Positions 1 to 8,172 of a stretch of DNA of 64,000 nucleotides are shown piece after piece (position 1 is the first letter of the stretch; every line of letters starts with the position of its first letter). Made by a program: the position numbers and the translations under genes. Source of the DNA: Candidatus Comchoanobacter bicostacola. Its GTDB lineage: Bacteria > Pseudomonadota > Gammaproteobacteria > Comchoanobacterales > Comchoanobacteraceae. The notes under the pieces are model-generated. The model was given only the letters and a program-made list of their open reading frames with translations. It ran no database searches and was not told where the DNA came from. The stretch is taken from NCBI RefSeq assembly GCF_024172705.1, contig NZ_CP092900.1, positions 186,001-250,000 of the forward strand, given 5' to 3'.

Positions 1-1
1 T

Positions 2-199
2 AAGAAACCTGGTATCAAGCAGCTATTAGAGCTGGCTAAAATCAGTAATATAAAAAAATCTGATGCGCTTCAAATTGTTGATGAAGTCAAATCATCTGTA
101 TCTAAATGGTGTCATTTTGCAAAAGATGCTGGCGTCAGCGCTGCAAGTAGTAAATTGATAGATTCCGCTATAGCAAAAATAATTAAAGATAATTTTTAA
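2..199 (+). CDS. HipA-family serine/threonine kinase, C-terminal end (cut by window edge)
   Basis: An open frame enters from the left edge and stops at TAA 197-199, giving 65 residues. It is helical and basic and carries a late segment IVDEVKSSVSKWCHFAKDAG, followed by SKLIDSAIAKII. This resembles the last helices of HipA-like kinases, the toxin half of type II HipBA systems that phosphorylate glutamyl-tRNA synthetase or related targets. The catalytic core lies outside the window, so activity cannot be judged. The genes just downstream are decayed, so this one may be too. The family call is inference from a short C-terminal match. Confidence 0.5.
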   Translation, partial: KKPGIKQLLELAKISNIKKSDALQIVDEVKSSVSKWCHFAKDAGVSAASSKLIDSAIAKIIKDNF

Positions 200-214
200 G
201 CGCCACTCATCTAA

Positions 215-463
215 TTACTGCAGGTTTTGTATCAAAACAGAATCTTGGGTCATTTGCAACCCATAAGCTACTTAAACAGATTATATAGGGTTTCGGATCC
301 CTATATGTGTTTTTACTTAAAGCTTGTAGAGCTTCATCGCAACAAAATAGATTTAAATGAAATCCAGAGTGCTGCTATATCAAGCTTACCTAGATTTGAA
401 GCGCATTATGGCCTGTAGCTAGAACAACTGCTTGTTCCTGTCTTTAAGGACAAAGGTAAGTAA
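215..463 (+). pseudogene. Fragment of a DUF234/DUF4143-type AAA ATPase, broken by an in-frame TAG
   Basis: The frame reads ...YRVSDPYMCFYLKLVELHRN..., the hallmark segment (Y-R-[VI]-S-D-P-Y-x-x-F-[YW]) of the C-terminal region of COG1672-type ATPases. It then stops at TAG 416-418 inside what would be GL(Q)LEQLLV, where family members read GLQFENLV, so a CAG-to-TAG change is the simplest explanation. Reading through, the frame ends at 461-463. Upstream it hits a stop at 212-214, and no Walker A or B region is present. This is a remnant of roughly 80 codons from a protein normally near 450 residues. No start codon or ribosome site supports translation. Confidence 0.6.
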
Positions 464-490
464 TCGTATGTCTTCAAATACCCAATCTAA

Positions 491-1393
491 TTATTCATGG
501 TGATTATCTAACCCTGATTCTTTCCGAATTACTTCATTGATTGCAGTCCAGTCTTGATCCGCTAGATTGGATTTTGCTGCAGAGGCAAATCGTTCCCCCA
601 ATAGCTGGCCAATTCTGGGAACTGCACCAACATCATTAAATGCTTGCTGGAAAACTTGAAGGTCTTTATTACCTCCTGTTACAGCAAAATTTACGGGTGA
701 ATAGTTACGGTGATGTATTTTATTAATACATTCTCTAAATCCAGGTAATGGGAAAACTGTATATAATGTTTTTTGGATATACTCTGCAGGTATGCCTTTC
801 TTCTCAGCAAAGACATAAAGCTCGGAAAATAACTCTAGGTTTGCAGTATAGGTATAGTTCATTGCAATTTTCATGACCATAGCCCAATCAGGCTGATCAC
901 CCATATAGAATATTTGTTCAGTGAATAATTTGAAGATTGGCTCAAACTTTTGGTTAGCGTTAGAATTTCCTGAAGTAAAAAGGGTTGCTTTCCCCGAAGA
1001 AACTTCATTGGGTCCACCTAAAATTGCTGCTGATAAATATTGTTTTTGATTCTCTTTAAAGCTTTCCCAAATATGTATAACCGTTTTTGGTAGAATGGTT
1101 TCAGTGCTAATATAACAAGCATGCTCTGGAAGACAGTGTAAGACGCCATATTCACCCATAATCATATCTAGCAGTGAAGTATCATCAAATAAGCATGAAA
1201 TTACTAGGTCAGCATTTTTGACGGCTTCTTAAATTGACTGAGCGCAGGTAATGCCCTTTGTTTTAAAAGCATCCATTTATGTTTAGATCGGTTGTATATA
1301 GTAACAGTCATTCCAGAGCGATGTAAGCGTGTTGCTAGTGCGCTCCCCATTTTACCTAAGCCGATAATGGTTATGTTTACGTTTATATTACAT
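491..1393 (-). pseudogene. Beta-hydroxyacid dehydrogenase / imine-reductase-like NAD(P)-binding protein, broken
   Basis: The minus strand encodes a Rossmann N-terminus (ITIIGLGKMGSALATRLHRSG, then YNRS, a pattern suggesting NADPH). A middle segment EAVKNADLVISCLFDD follows, and then a 224-residue body with GGPNEVSSGKATLFTSG and an all-helical C-terminal domain. This is the order of the 6-phosphogluconate / 3-hydroxyisobutyrate dehydrogenase superfamily. The pieces lie in different frames. A frameshift falls near 1275-1285 (NRSKHK / MDAFKTKG), an in-frame TAA at 1229-1231 follows, and the likely start ATG at 1393-1391 is itself out of frame by one base with AATATAAAC. An internal start at 1165 could yield only a protein without the cofactor site. 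Substrate unknown. Confidence 0.8.
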
Positions 1394-1576
1394 GTTCCTT
1401 TTATTAATCAATAAAAACTTAATGTTTTCTAATGGTGGCTTAATTGATGCTGTAATTCCATTTCAGACTCCTTATTATGCATCTAATAGAGCTTATAGTA
1501 CCTTTCATTGTGAGCATTACAATCAAGGTTTTACGAGCCCATGAGCTATGTAAAAAGACTTTGGATAACTTAAAAC

Positions 1577-1665
1577 TGGCGGAGAGAGAGGGATTCGAAC
1601 CCTCGGTACGCAGAACGCACACACGCTTTCCAGGCGTGCCCCTTCGACCGCTCGGGCACCTCTCC
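1577..1665 (-). tRNA. tRNA-Ser (anticodon GGA)
   Basis: The minus strand folds as a class II tRNA with a long variable arm. The acceptor GGAGAGG pairs with the CTCTCC end, the anticodon stem CACGC/GCGTG encloses the loop CTGGAAA, giving anticodon GGA, and the T-loop is GGTTCGAATCC. The 3' CCA is encoded (TGG at 1577-1579 on the plus strand). It reads UCC/UCU codons. Confidence 0.96.
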
Positions 1666-1782
1666 TTATTTGAGCACAGTGTAGGAGATTATGACCAGAT
1701 GCGCAAGTATATTGTTTAAAATCATATAGGTTTACACAAACAGTCTGCCTATGAAAAAAGACAGACTGTTTGATGGTTGCAA

Positions 1783-2394
1783 TTATTCAGTGTCCTCAAT
1801 ACTTTTCGAGAGTTGGTGCAACTCTATATCAAAGGCTTTTAGTTCAGGGAAGTATTGATATCTAACTTCCATGACGGCATTCTTAAAGTCTTCAGGGTCC
1901 ATATTATCTTTATCCTTTTTCAATTGATTTAACGCTTCAAGATAAGGTTTATTCTTCGCCATCTCTTGTATGTCTACTTCATATTTTTTCATTAATTTTT
2001 GCATTTTAGGCACTAATTTTGTAAATGCTGTACCCAATTTCCCAGTTCCAACTGATCTAGCTGTATCAATAGAGCTATTGACTATATCTGCTTCAGTTAG
2101 CTTTGTCTTTGAATGTGCTAATTCCTGTAAATTCTCCTGCCACTTGCCTTGATATTCATTTAATTCAGTATAGAGTTGTTCTTCTTCTATCATCCTTTTT
2201 TTCTCGCATTGAGCATTTTCTTCAAGGTTAACTTGTTCTATTTTTTGAGGGTTTTCGCCTTTTTTTATGATTAGCTCATCGTTCATGACTCTTAATTTAA
2301 CGTAGTCACCAGCTGATAGACCTACGAGCTTCATGATGCTCTGATCTAAAACAAGTGCGTTACTGTTTCCAAATTTAATTAACTTCTTTAACAT
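1783..2394 (-). CDS. SpoVT/AbrB-fold DNA-binding protein with a long helical tail
   Basis: Of 203 residues, the first ~47 (KKLIKFGNSNALVLDQSIMKLVGLSAGDYVKLRV) form the swapped-hairpin SpoVT/AbrB domain seen in MazE-type antitoxins and AbrB regulators. The remaining ~150 residues are charged and helical (KMQKLMKKYEVDIQEM) and match no family I recognise. The start follows a good ribosome site (GGAG, minus strand, near 2401). No toxin-like gene sits directly beside it. The divergent neighbour at 2541 is unknown. Perfect or near-perfect palindromes of type ATGTATATACAT flank the gene and are good candidates for its own operator. The tail could bind a toxin or multimerise; that is inference. Confidence 0.75.
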   Translation of the reverse strand: MLKKLIKFGNSNALVLDQSIMKLVGLSAGDYVKLRVMNDELIIKKGENPQKIEQVNLEENAQCEKKRMIEEEQLYTELNEYQGKWQENLQELAHSKTKLTEADIVNSSIDTARSVGTGKLGTAFTKLVPKMQKLMKKYEVDIQEMAKNKPYLEALNQLKKDKDNMDPEDFKNAVMEVRYQYFPELKAFDIELHQLSKSIEDTE

Positions 2395-2414
2395 GTATTT
2401 CTCCTGTATTTACC

Positions 2415-2426
2415 ATGTATATACAT
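2415..2426. promoter_or_regulatory. Perfect 12-bp palindrome ATGTATATACAT, candidate operator
   Basis: The palindrome lies 21 bp upstream of the AbrB-fold gene start in the divergent intergenic region. A related half-site, GCATATACAATG, occurs at 2483-2494. AbrB-fold antitoxins usually repress their own promoters through such inverted repeats. The assignment is inference. Confidence 0.4.
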
Positions 2427-2540
2427 TGTATTTACTTTCGGCAATTGTTCAACCATTTGTTTGTTGATTTTTTCTTTTAAACGCATATACAATGATTTAG
2501 AATCATTTTGGTGTGGAAGGACGTATACAGTGAGGATGTA

Positions 2541-3056
2541 ATGACCGCTAAAGAGAAAGGTGTAGTTGCATTTTTTAAGAAGTTAGTTTCTAAGAAAAGT
2601 GCAAAAGCATACGAATGTGTTACTTCTGGGATTGTAGATAGAGTAAAGCCAAAGTTTATAATAGTAGGAGAACAATTTGCAAAGGACAAGGCAATGTCTG
2701 ATGCATTTTCTATTCTATTTCAATTAACCCGGTGTATGAGTGTTCAAGAAAGACATATTTTGTCTGGAGAGCTACTTGGAGGAGAGCGAGCTTCATTGGT
2801 TTGGCCTGCAAACTATGAAGAAATTAAAAACAGAGCTATAAACAATGATTTTTACATGCAAGATTGGTTGTCTAGAGATAGTGGCGCAGGTAATCATGAA
2901 GCATCAATTGCTTGGCAAAAAGTCAATTACTTCTTTTGGAATAAGCTACAGATTGGGTCTGTTGTAAATAGCCAATGTCCCAAGCTCTCAGGGATGTCAC
3001 CAGCATTGACTAAGTATATACGCTTAGCATTTGAGCAACGCCATTATCTTAAATAA
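2541..3056 (+). CDS. Conserved-looking hypothetical protein, 171 residues
   Basis: I do not recognise a family. The frame is open from 2508 (TTG), but the ATG at 2541 is preceded by GTGAGG at the right distance and is the better start (MTAKEKGVVAFFKKL). The protein is soluble, basic at the N-terminus and without signal peptide or membrane segment. It has a compact aromatic C-terminal half (NYFFWNKLQIGS) and a GELLGGERASLVWP segment. It lies divergent to an AbrB-fold regulator and is bracketed by ATATACA-containing palindromes (2415, 2483, 3071), so the two genes may form one regulated unit. A toxin role is possible but nothing catalytic is visible. Confidence 0.7.
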   Translation: MTAKEKGVVAFFKKLVSKKSAKAYECVTSGIVDRVKPKFIIVGEQFAKDKAMSDAFSILFQLTRCMSVQERHILSGELLGGERASLVWPANYEEIKNRAINNDFYMQDWLSRDSGAGNHEASIAWQKVNYFFWNKLQIGSVVNSQCPKLSGMSPALTKYIRLAFEQRHYLK

Positions 3057-3070
3057 CGTGTATAAACGTT

Positions 3071-3085
3071 GCATATACAATATGC
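3071..3085. promoter_or_regulatory. Palindrome GCATATACAATATGC, candidate operator
   Basis: A 6-bp inverted repeat (GCATAT/ATATGC) separated by ACA lies between the unknown gene and adk. It shares the CATATACAAT core with the site at 2483, suggesting the same AbrB-fold regulator binds both. Inference from sequence only. Confidence 0.4.
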
Positions 3086-3123
3086 ATTTGTAATACTTAT
3101 TTAATTTGTAAATTGAGAGTTTA

Positions 3124-3789
3124 ATGTCAGAAGTAAAGAACCATATTGTCTTAGTGGGACCGCCTGGTTCGGGTAAGGGAACACTCGCTCAGGAGTTATC
3201 TAAGAAACTTGATCTCCCGGTTCTGACTGTTAGCACCGTTTTAAAACAAGCTATGCAAAGTGATCCACAGTTAAAGGCTCTAGCAAAATCATTAATGGAT
3301 CAAGGTAAATTTGTTCCAGACTCTGTGATATCTGAGGTGATACAACAAGAGTTAAAGAATAGAATCTATGAGAAAGGTGTTATTTTTGATGGGTTTCCGC
3401 GTACGTTAGCTCAAGCTGACTTTTTCTCTGATCATCAGGTTGTTGTGGATTTATTCGTGGTGTTAGAAATTGAAGATGCTAAGATTATAGAGCGAATGTC
3501 AGGGCGTTTAGTTCATCCTGGATCAGGTCGTATTTATCATGAAGTTAATCGCCCACCCAAAGTTGCTGGTATCGATGATGTCTCAGGGGAGCCTTTAGAG
3601 CGTAGAGCTGACGACCAACCTGAGATAGTAGCAGCGAGGCTTAAGGATTACCACGCTCTAACTTCACCTATCATCAAGTGGGGAAGTGCGCCTAATCACC
3701 CAAACGTAAAGCATGTGATAAAGTTAGATGGTTCCCAAAAGCCTGATGATGTGTTAGCAGACTTTCTAACGCAAGTCAGCCAGCTATAA
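3124..3789 (+). CDS. adk: Adenylate kinase
   Basis: The enzyme interconverts ATP + AMP and 2 ADP in the cytoplasm. The 221-residue protein has the P-loop GPPGSGKGT near residue 12, the AMP-site signature FDGFPRTLAQAD near 88, and a long-form LID (GRLVHPGSGRIYHEVNRPP) without the four zinc cysteines, as in enteric adenylate kinases. The arginine-rich RRADDQPEIVAARLKDYH closes the active site. Length matches the family. Its last six bases overlap the end of the convergent ABC transporter gene. Confidence 0.96.
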   Translation: MSEVKNHIVLVGPPGSGKGTLAQELSKKLDLPVLTVSTVLKQAMQSDPQLKALAKSLMDQGKFVPDSVISEVIQQELKNRIYEKGVIFDGFPRTLAQADFFSDHQVVVDLFVVLEIEDAKIIERMSGRLVHPGSGRIYHEVNRPPKVAGIDDVSGEPLERRADDQPEIVAARLKDYHALTSPIIKWGSAPNHPNVKHVIKLDGSQKPDDVLADFLTQVSQL

Positions 3790-5553
3790 GGTATCGTCTT
3801 CGGTTATAAACCCGCCAGATTGCATAGCCCACATTCTCGCATAGGATTTTTTGTTGCGGAGTAGCTGTGTATGTGTTCCATCTTCGACAATTGCACCATT
3901 ATCAAAGACAAGGATTCTATCCATTTTACGTAGCGTGGATAGTCTATGTGCAATTACTAATGTGGTTTTGTCAGCCATAAGGTGTTCTAAACTATCTTGA
4001 ATATACGTTTCTGTGACCGAGTCAAGCGCACTCGTTGCTTCATCTAAAATAAGGATAGGAGCCTGTTTTAAGAATGCGCGAGCAATTGCAATACGTTGTC
4101 GTTGTCCACCGGATATCTTAACGCCGCGTTCACCCACCATAGTATCATATCCTTCAGGTAGCTTAGAAATGAACTCATGACAATGAGCTTTTTTAGAGGC
4201 CTCAATGATTTCTTCAATACTAGCATCGGGTTTTCCATATTGGATGTTCTCCATTAGCGTTCTATGGAATAGGATGGGCTCTTGAGGGATTATTGTGATG
4301 TGCTCTCTCAGTGATGTCATGGTGACATCAGATATATCATGTTCATCGATTTTTATCTGACCCGCTTGAATATCATATAAGCGTGTAATTAGATTAATAA
4401 ATGATGTTTTTCCACTACCAGAAAAGCCAACAAGCCCAACTTTCTGATGTTCAGTGATAGTGAGTTGCTTGTTTTCAAACATCTTTGTGTTTTCTTCGTA
4501 GTTGAAGTGAACTTGATTAAACGATATGTGCCCTTTTACTTTTTCAAGTGGATAGGCGTCTTTTTTATTATACATCCCTATTGGTTGCATAATGGTTAAT
4601 GCTTGGTTACACTTTCCGACCTCTTCAGAAAACTGGACATAGTTATTCATTAGATGCCAGATGTTATGGATCATGCCTATGTAGGTATTGGTGACAAATG
4701 CAAAGTCCCCAACGGTAACAAGGCCTTGTGAATACAAGTCGACCAAAGTCAGCATGAAGCCACTGATTGTGACGATGATTGTAATTTCCCACCAGATACG
4801 CATTTTTAATATGTTTAGCCTAACGTCTTGGTCCATTTGTTTGGTAATGACAGTTTCAGATTCAAGTAGTTGGTTTTCAAGGCTGTTTCTTGCAAACATG
4901 CGGATGGTGCTCACATTTCCAATCGCATCAACGATATGACCTATAAGCTTGGTTTTTTGTTGAGAGAATTGACGTGACTGTACTAGAATTTTAGGTGAAT
5001 AGTAGATGCCAATACTGATAAAAATAACAGACCAGGTGAGCATAATTGCCCATATATAAGGGTGAACGTTATAAAGAAAAATAAACCCAATTACGAATAG
5101 CAATAGGTTGAAAATAAATGCTTTGGTATGACTGATAATAGCAATAGAACCGTTTTGCATGTCCATAATACGGTTTGCAATACTGCCTGAAAAATCGTTT
5201 TGAAAGAATTTATGCGTATGTTGTATCCCATAGGCAAACATAGAAGTAATGATGTTTTTTCGTATAGTAGGCATAATGTGCCGATCGATTACATCTTCTA
5301 TCCGATATGAAATAATAACCAACAGCCAAGTGAAGATAAATAAGAATAATGGCTGAGCCAGTACTGTCCATATAGAACCCATATTTATATTATAGTCGGT
5401 GAGTGAGTCAATTATCGTTTTAAGAATGTAAGGACTATAAGTCCAGAAAAATGCGTTATATAACGTGAGTATCCCTAAGATTCCGATACGAAACCTGAAG
5501 GAACGTAGTTGCTTTATTATAAAATGAATGAGTTGGTTTTTCGTACTAGCCAT
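3784..5553 (-). CDS. ABC exporter, fused permease-ATPase (MsbA/LipA-like half transporter)
   Basis: This is a 589-residue half-transporter. Six membrane segments occupy residues ~20-310 and the nucleotide-binding domain follows. Walker A GFSGSGKTS sits at ~376, the signature is VKISGGQRQR, Walker B is ILILDEATSALD and the switch region is VIAHRLST. All catalytic elements are intact, so a homodimeric ATP-driven exporter at the inner membrane is expected. The substrate cannot be read from the sequence: the fold is shared by lipid A flippases, multidrug pumps and peptide exporters. It is not flanked by lpxK as msbA usually is. The gene stands alone, convergent with adk and divergent from the 748-residue unknown. 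Confidence 0.9.
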   Translation of the reverse strand: MASTKNQLIHFIIKQLRSFRFRIGILGILTLYNAFFWTYSPYILKTIIDSLTDYNINMGSIWTVLAQPLFLFIFTWLLVIISYRIEDVIDRHIMPTIRKNIITSMFAYGIQHTHKFFQNDFSGSIANRIMDMQNGSIAIISHTKAFIFNLLLFVIGFIFLYNVHPYIWAIMLTWSVIFISIGIYYSPKILVQSRQFSQQKTKLIGHIVDAIGNVSTIRMFARNSLENQLLESETVITKQMDQDVRLNILKMRIWWEITIIVTISGFMLTLVDLYSQGLVTVGDFAFVTNTYIGMIHNIWHLMNNYVQFSEEVGKCNQALTIMQPIGMYNKKDAYPLEKVKGHISFNQVHFNYEENTKMFENKQLTITEHQKVGLVGFSGSGKTSFINLITRLYDIQAGQIKIDEHDISDVTMTSLREHITIIPQEPILFHRTLMENIQYGKPDASIEEIIEASKKAHCHEFISKLPEGYDTMVGERGVKISGGQRQRIAIARAFLKQAPILILDEATSALDSVTETYIQDSLEHLMADKTTLVIAHRLSTLRKMDRILVFDNGAIVEDGTHTQLLRNKKSYARMWAMQSGGFITEDDTL

Positions 5554-5695
5554 ATTGTAAAGTATATGATGATTATAGATTTTTTATCATAGTCTATTTT
5601 CGGGGTTTCTTCAAGACCGTTTTTATGTTGGTTGACTTATAAATTGGTTTTGTTATTTTAACATTCTGTGTTTTGAATTTTACGGAGGATAACGT

Positions 5696-7942
5696 ATGCC
5701 TGCTACATGTTATAAGAATGCTAAGAATTGGCGCCCACCCATTGCTAACGATATGTGGAGACATGTGAATGCACCCAGTTATGGAAATGATGAAAAGCAA
5801 ATTGCTGGTCGAGAAATAAAGCCAACTGGATATTTTAGGATGTCTCTTAATCGACATGATTTCTTTGCTAGCCGAATTGATACGCCGCTAAAGTTAGAAG
5901 AATCTATAGTGGGCAACTCATATATTATTAATTGGGTGGGTGCTTTCTATGGATATTCAGTTACATCAATCGAAGCTATTGATGGGGCTAATAAAAACTT
6001 TGGTAATAATCAAATAGTGGTTGTAGATATTAAACGTAGTGACAATGTTAGCAGTCAATCATTCCAAAGTAAGATTGGAGAATATGTGTCTCATGCGTCA
6101 GAAGGTACAAAACTGGTTTTAAAGTATGATGTTGGCTCATATAGTTACCTTTGGTTCAAGGAAAATGTCGAGTCGCATAGTGAGATGTTTGTTTGGCCTG
6201 TGCTCCAGACGGCTAGTATTACGCCTAGAAGATTGGGATTGGTTCCATCTAGGATGAGTTATGCCATAGCAAAAATAAATAAATATGCTCAATATGTGCC
6301 TAAATTTTCTAAACAGAGTTATGATCTGCCTCAGCTTGAGGGAGGCGATCCAGTAGAAGAAATAATACATAAGCATTTAGACGTAGGTATTGAATACCTT
6401 AAAAAACATGTAGGGGCCAAAGGTGAACGTTTTCTTGGGCAATGGCTAAAGCATGAAGTGAATTTTGCTTTGTCAAATGAAAGCCAATGGGCTAAATTCA
6501 ATAAATATATATATGCTTATCAAGGTTTTTGTACTGTTTTATTATCGCTTGTGGAATTAAAGTCGATTCACTTAGAAAGGTCACTGCATGAGCAAGTATC
6601 AGGCGCATTAGGTCTAGAAATTGAGCAGAAGAATGTTGAGATTTTCCCCTATGGTATGACACCGATAACCTTATTAGTAGATCGTTTGTTGATGAGGGGT
6701 ACAAAGCGTAAAATTGGATGCTCATCACAACACTATTATGAGACATGTGAATTATTAGGGGAGGTTAAAGAGCGTTTTGGGCATCAATATATGAGCATAG
6801 ATGAGTGGAAAGAGAGTGACTCTATCCCTGAGGTCATCTTTTGGGAGATGAGAGCTTCAGATGCGAACGCGTCTTCATTGTGTGCATTGCAGGGGGTTGG
6901 TGCTCAGGTTGTAAAATGGTTGCAGAGTAAAAATGCATTTAGTAGTGATAAGCCAATGAATTTAATTATAGATATAACAATTGGATCGTATCTAGATAAG
7001 AGGGTAGTTACAATGGTTCAGAACTTAGCGCCTTATACTCAGGGTGATAAGCCAATACTACAGCTTTATCTAGTCCAAAGTTTAGCTAAAGATGTGCCAC
7101 AATTAACGGGAGACTTATTATCTGGAGGGCTATCTATTCATTTGGGAACAAAGTCATTAGATTATCCTTACCAGAGTCAGAAAGAGCTGGAAGTAACAAC
7201 AGAGTATTACGCGCATATGTTTGCAATGAATCACGGTTTATTTGCAGAATACTGGAGTGAGCGGGTAGACCGTGCGCAGCAGGTCTATTCTTTGCTATCT
7301 AATGAAGGGTCATCAGAAACTTCTTTACAAGATACACCATTTTCTCTGGTTAAGTCAGATCAAGAAAATCCTTTTGTGGTACTAGATTTATGGGACAACA
7401 AAACCCCAACAGCAATTAGGTTGAAGTTAGAGATGATTGTGACGAACGTTGCAATATGGAGTGGGCTGGTTAAGCGCTCTAGTATGGGGTACGCACATAC
7501 TTCACTCAATAGTATAGGGTATAATCGCCTCAGAATCAGCTGCGGATTAGAGTCTAAAGGTGTCATTAAACAAGCGATGATAAAAATTAAGAAATATGCT
7601 GGTTTAATGAAGGTCGTTCAACAGGGGGTTGTGAAACTTGGTTATCTAACTTTAGGTGAAATGGCAGATTTTCTACGTAAGACTAGGGAGTTGTCAGACA
7701 GTAAGTTAAAGTCTCTTGTCTTTTATAGAAATAAAATTCATAGAGTGTCACTCTATAAGTGTAGTGCAGAGAGTCTCTCAGAAAAAGCAATGATAACTTG
7801 TAAAGAGTTTTCGGGTGTAATTCCATATGAGGATGCAATAGCAATTCAAGCATTGTCATTGTTTGCAAACGGTCAGCCTACAGGTTTAGAGGTAATAAGT
7901 GTTAGTGACGATATGCAATATGAGCTTAAAAGCGACATGTAA
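5696..7942 (+). CDS. Large unknown protein, 748 residues
   Basis: I do not recognise this protein. The start is well supported by GGAGG ahead of ATG 5696. There is no signal peptide and no clear membrane segment, so a cytosolic or injected protein is likely. The N-terminal ~150 residues are rich in beta-type segments (SYIINWVGAFYGYSVTSIEA). A central region (~340-560) has alternating hydrophobic strands such as MNLIIDITIGSY and PILQLYLVQSL with a glycine-rich LLSGGLSIHLGTK, which looks like an alpha/beta enzyme fold. I cannot name catalytic residues. The C-terminus is helical. It precedes ftsA on the same strand but is separated by 230 bp. It could be a host-directed effector or a lineage-specific enzyme. 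Confidence 0.8.
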   Translation: MPATCYKNAKNWRPPIANDMWRHVNAPSYGNDEKQIAGREIKPTGYFRMSLNRHDFFASRIDTPLKLEESIVGNSYIINWVGAFYGYSVTSIEAIDGANKNFGNNQIVVVDIKRSDNVSSQSFQSKIGEYVSHASEGTKLVLKYDVGSYSYLWFKENVESHSEMFVWPVLQTASITPRRLGLVPSRMSYAIAKINKYAQYVPKFSKQSYDLPQLEGGDPVEEIIHKHLDVGIEYLKKHVGAKGERFLGQWLKHEVNFALSNESQWAKFNKYIYAYQGFCTVLLSLVELKSIHLERSLHEQVSGALGLEIEQKNVEIFPYGMTPITLLVDRLLMRGTKRKIGCSSQHYYETCELLGEVKERFGHQYMSIDEWKESDSIPEVIFWEMRASDANASSLCALQGVGAQVVKWLQSKNAFSSDKPMNLIIDITIGSYLDKRVVTMVQNLAPYTQGDKPILQLYLVQSLAKDVPQLTGDLLSGGLSIHLGTKSLDYPYQSQKELEVTTEYYAHMFAMNHGLFAEYWSERVDRAQQVYSLLSNEGSSETSLQDTPFSLVKSDQENPFVVLDLWDNKTPTAIRLKLEMIVTNVAIWSGLVKRSSMGYAHTSLNSIGYNRLRISCGLESKGVIKQAMIKIKKYAGLMKVVQQGVVKLGYLTLGEMADFLRKTRELSDSKLKSLVFYRNKIHRVSLYKCSAESLSEKAMITCKEFSGVIPYEDAIAIQALSLFANGQPTGLEVISVSDDMQYELKSDM

Positions 7943-8172
7943 TTGCTCATATGCCGCATTAAGTAGTATTATTTTGTACTTTTTTTTCGGTCATTATTTT
8001 TTCTCTGTTAAACGTTAAAAAAAACAACATCATTTTTATTCAAAGTCATATATTTGTTTTATATCGTAATGTCGATTGACGCCGGTTAAGTAAGAGAGCC
8101 TCCTGTTCTCTATGTGAGTAAAGCTTGCATGCTAATATTTAGTTAATATAATGTGATTAAAAAGGGAAGATA

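Noticed and set aside
1783-2394. Classical MazEF toxin-antitoxin pair
   Set aside because: The AbrB-fold domain is present, but no MazF- or PemK-like gene lies beside it and the protein is far longer than MazE.
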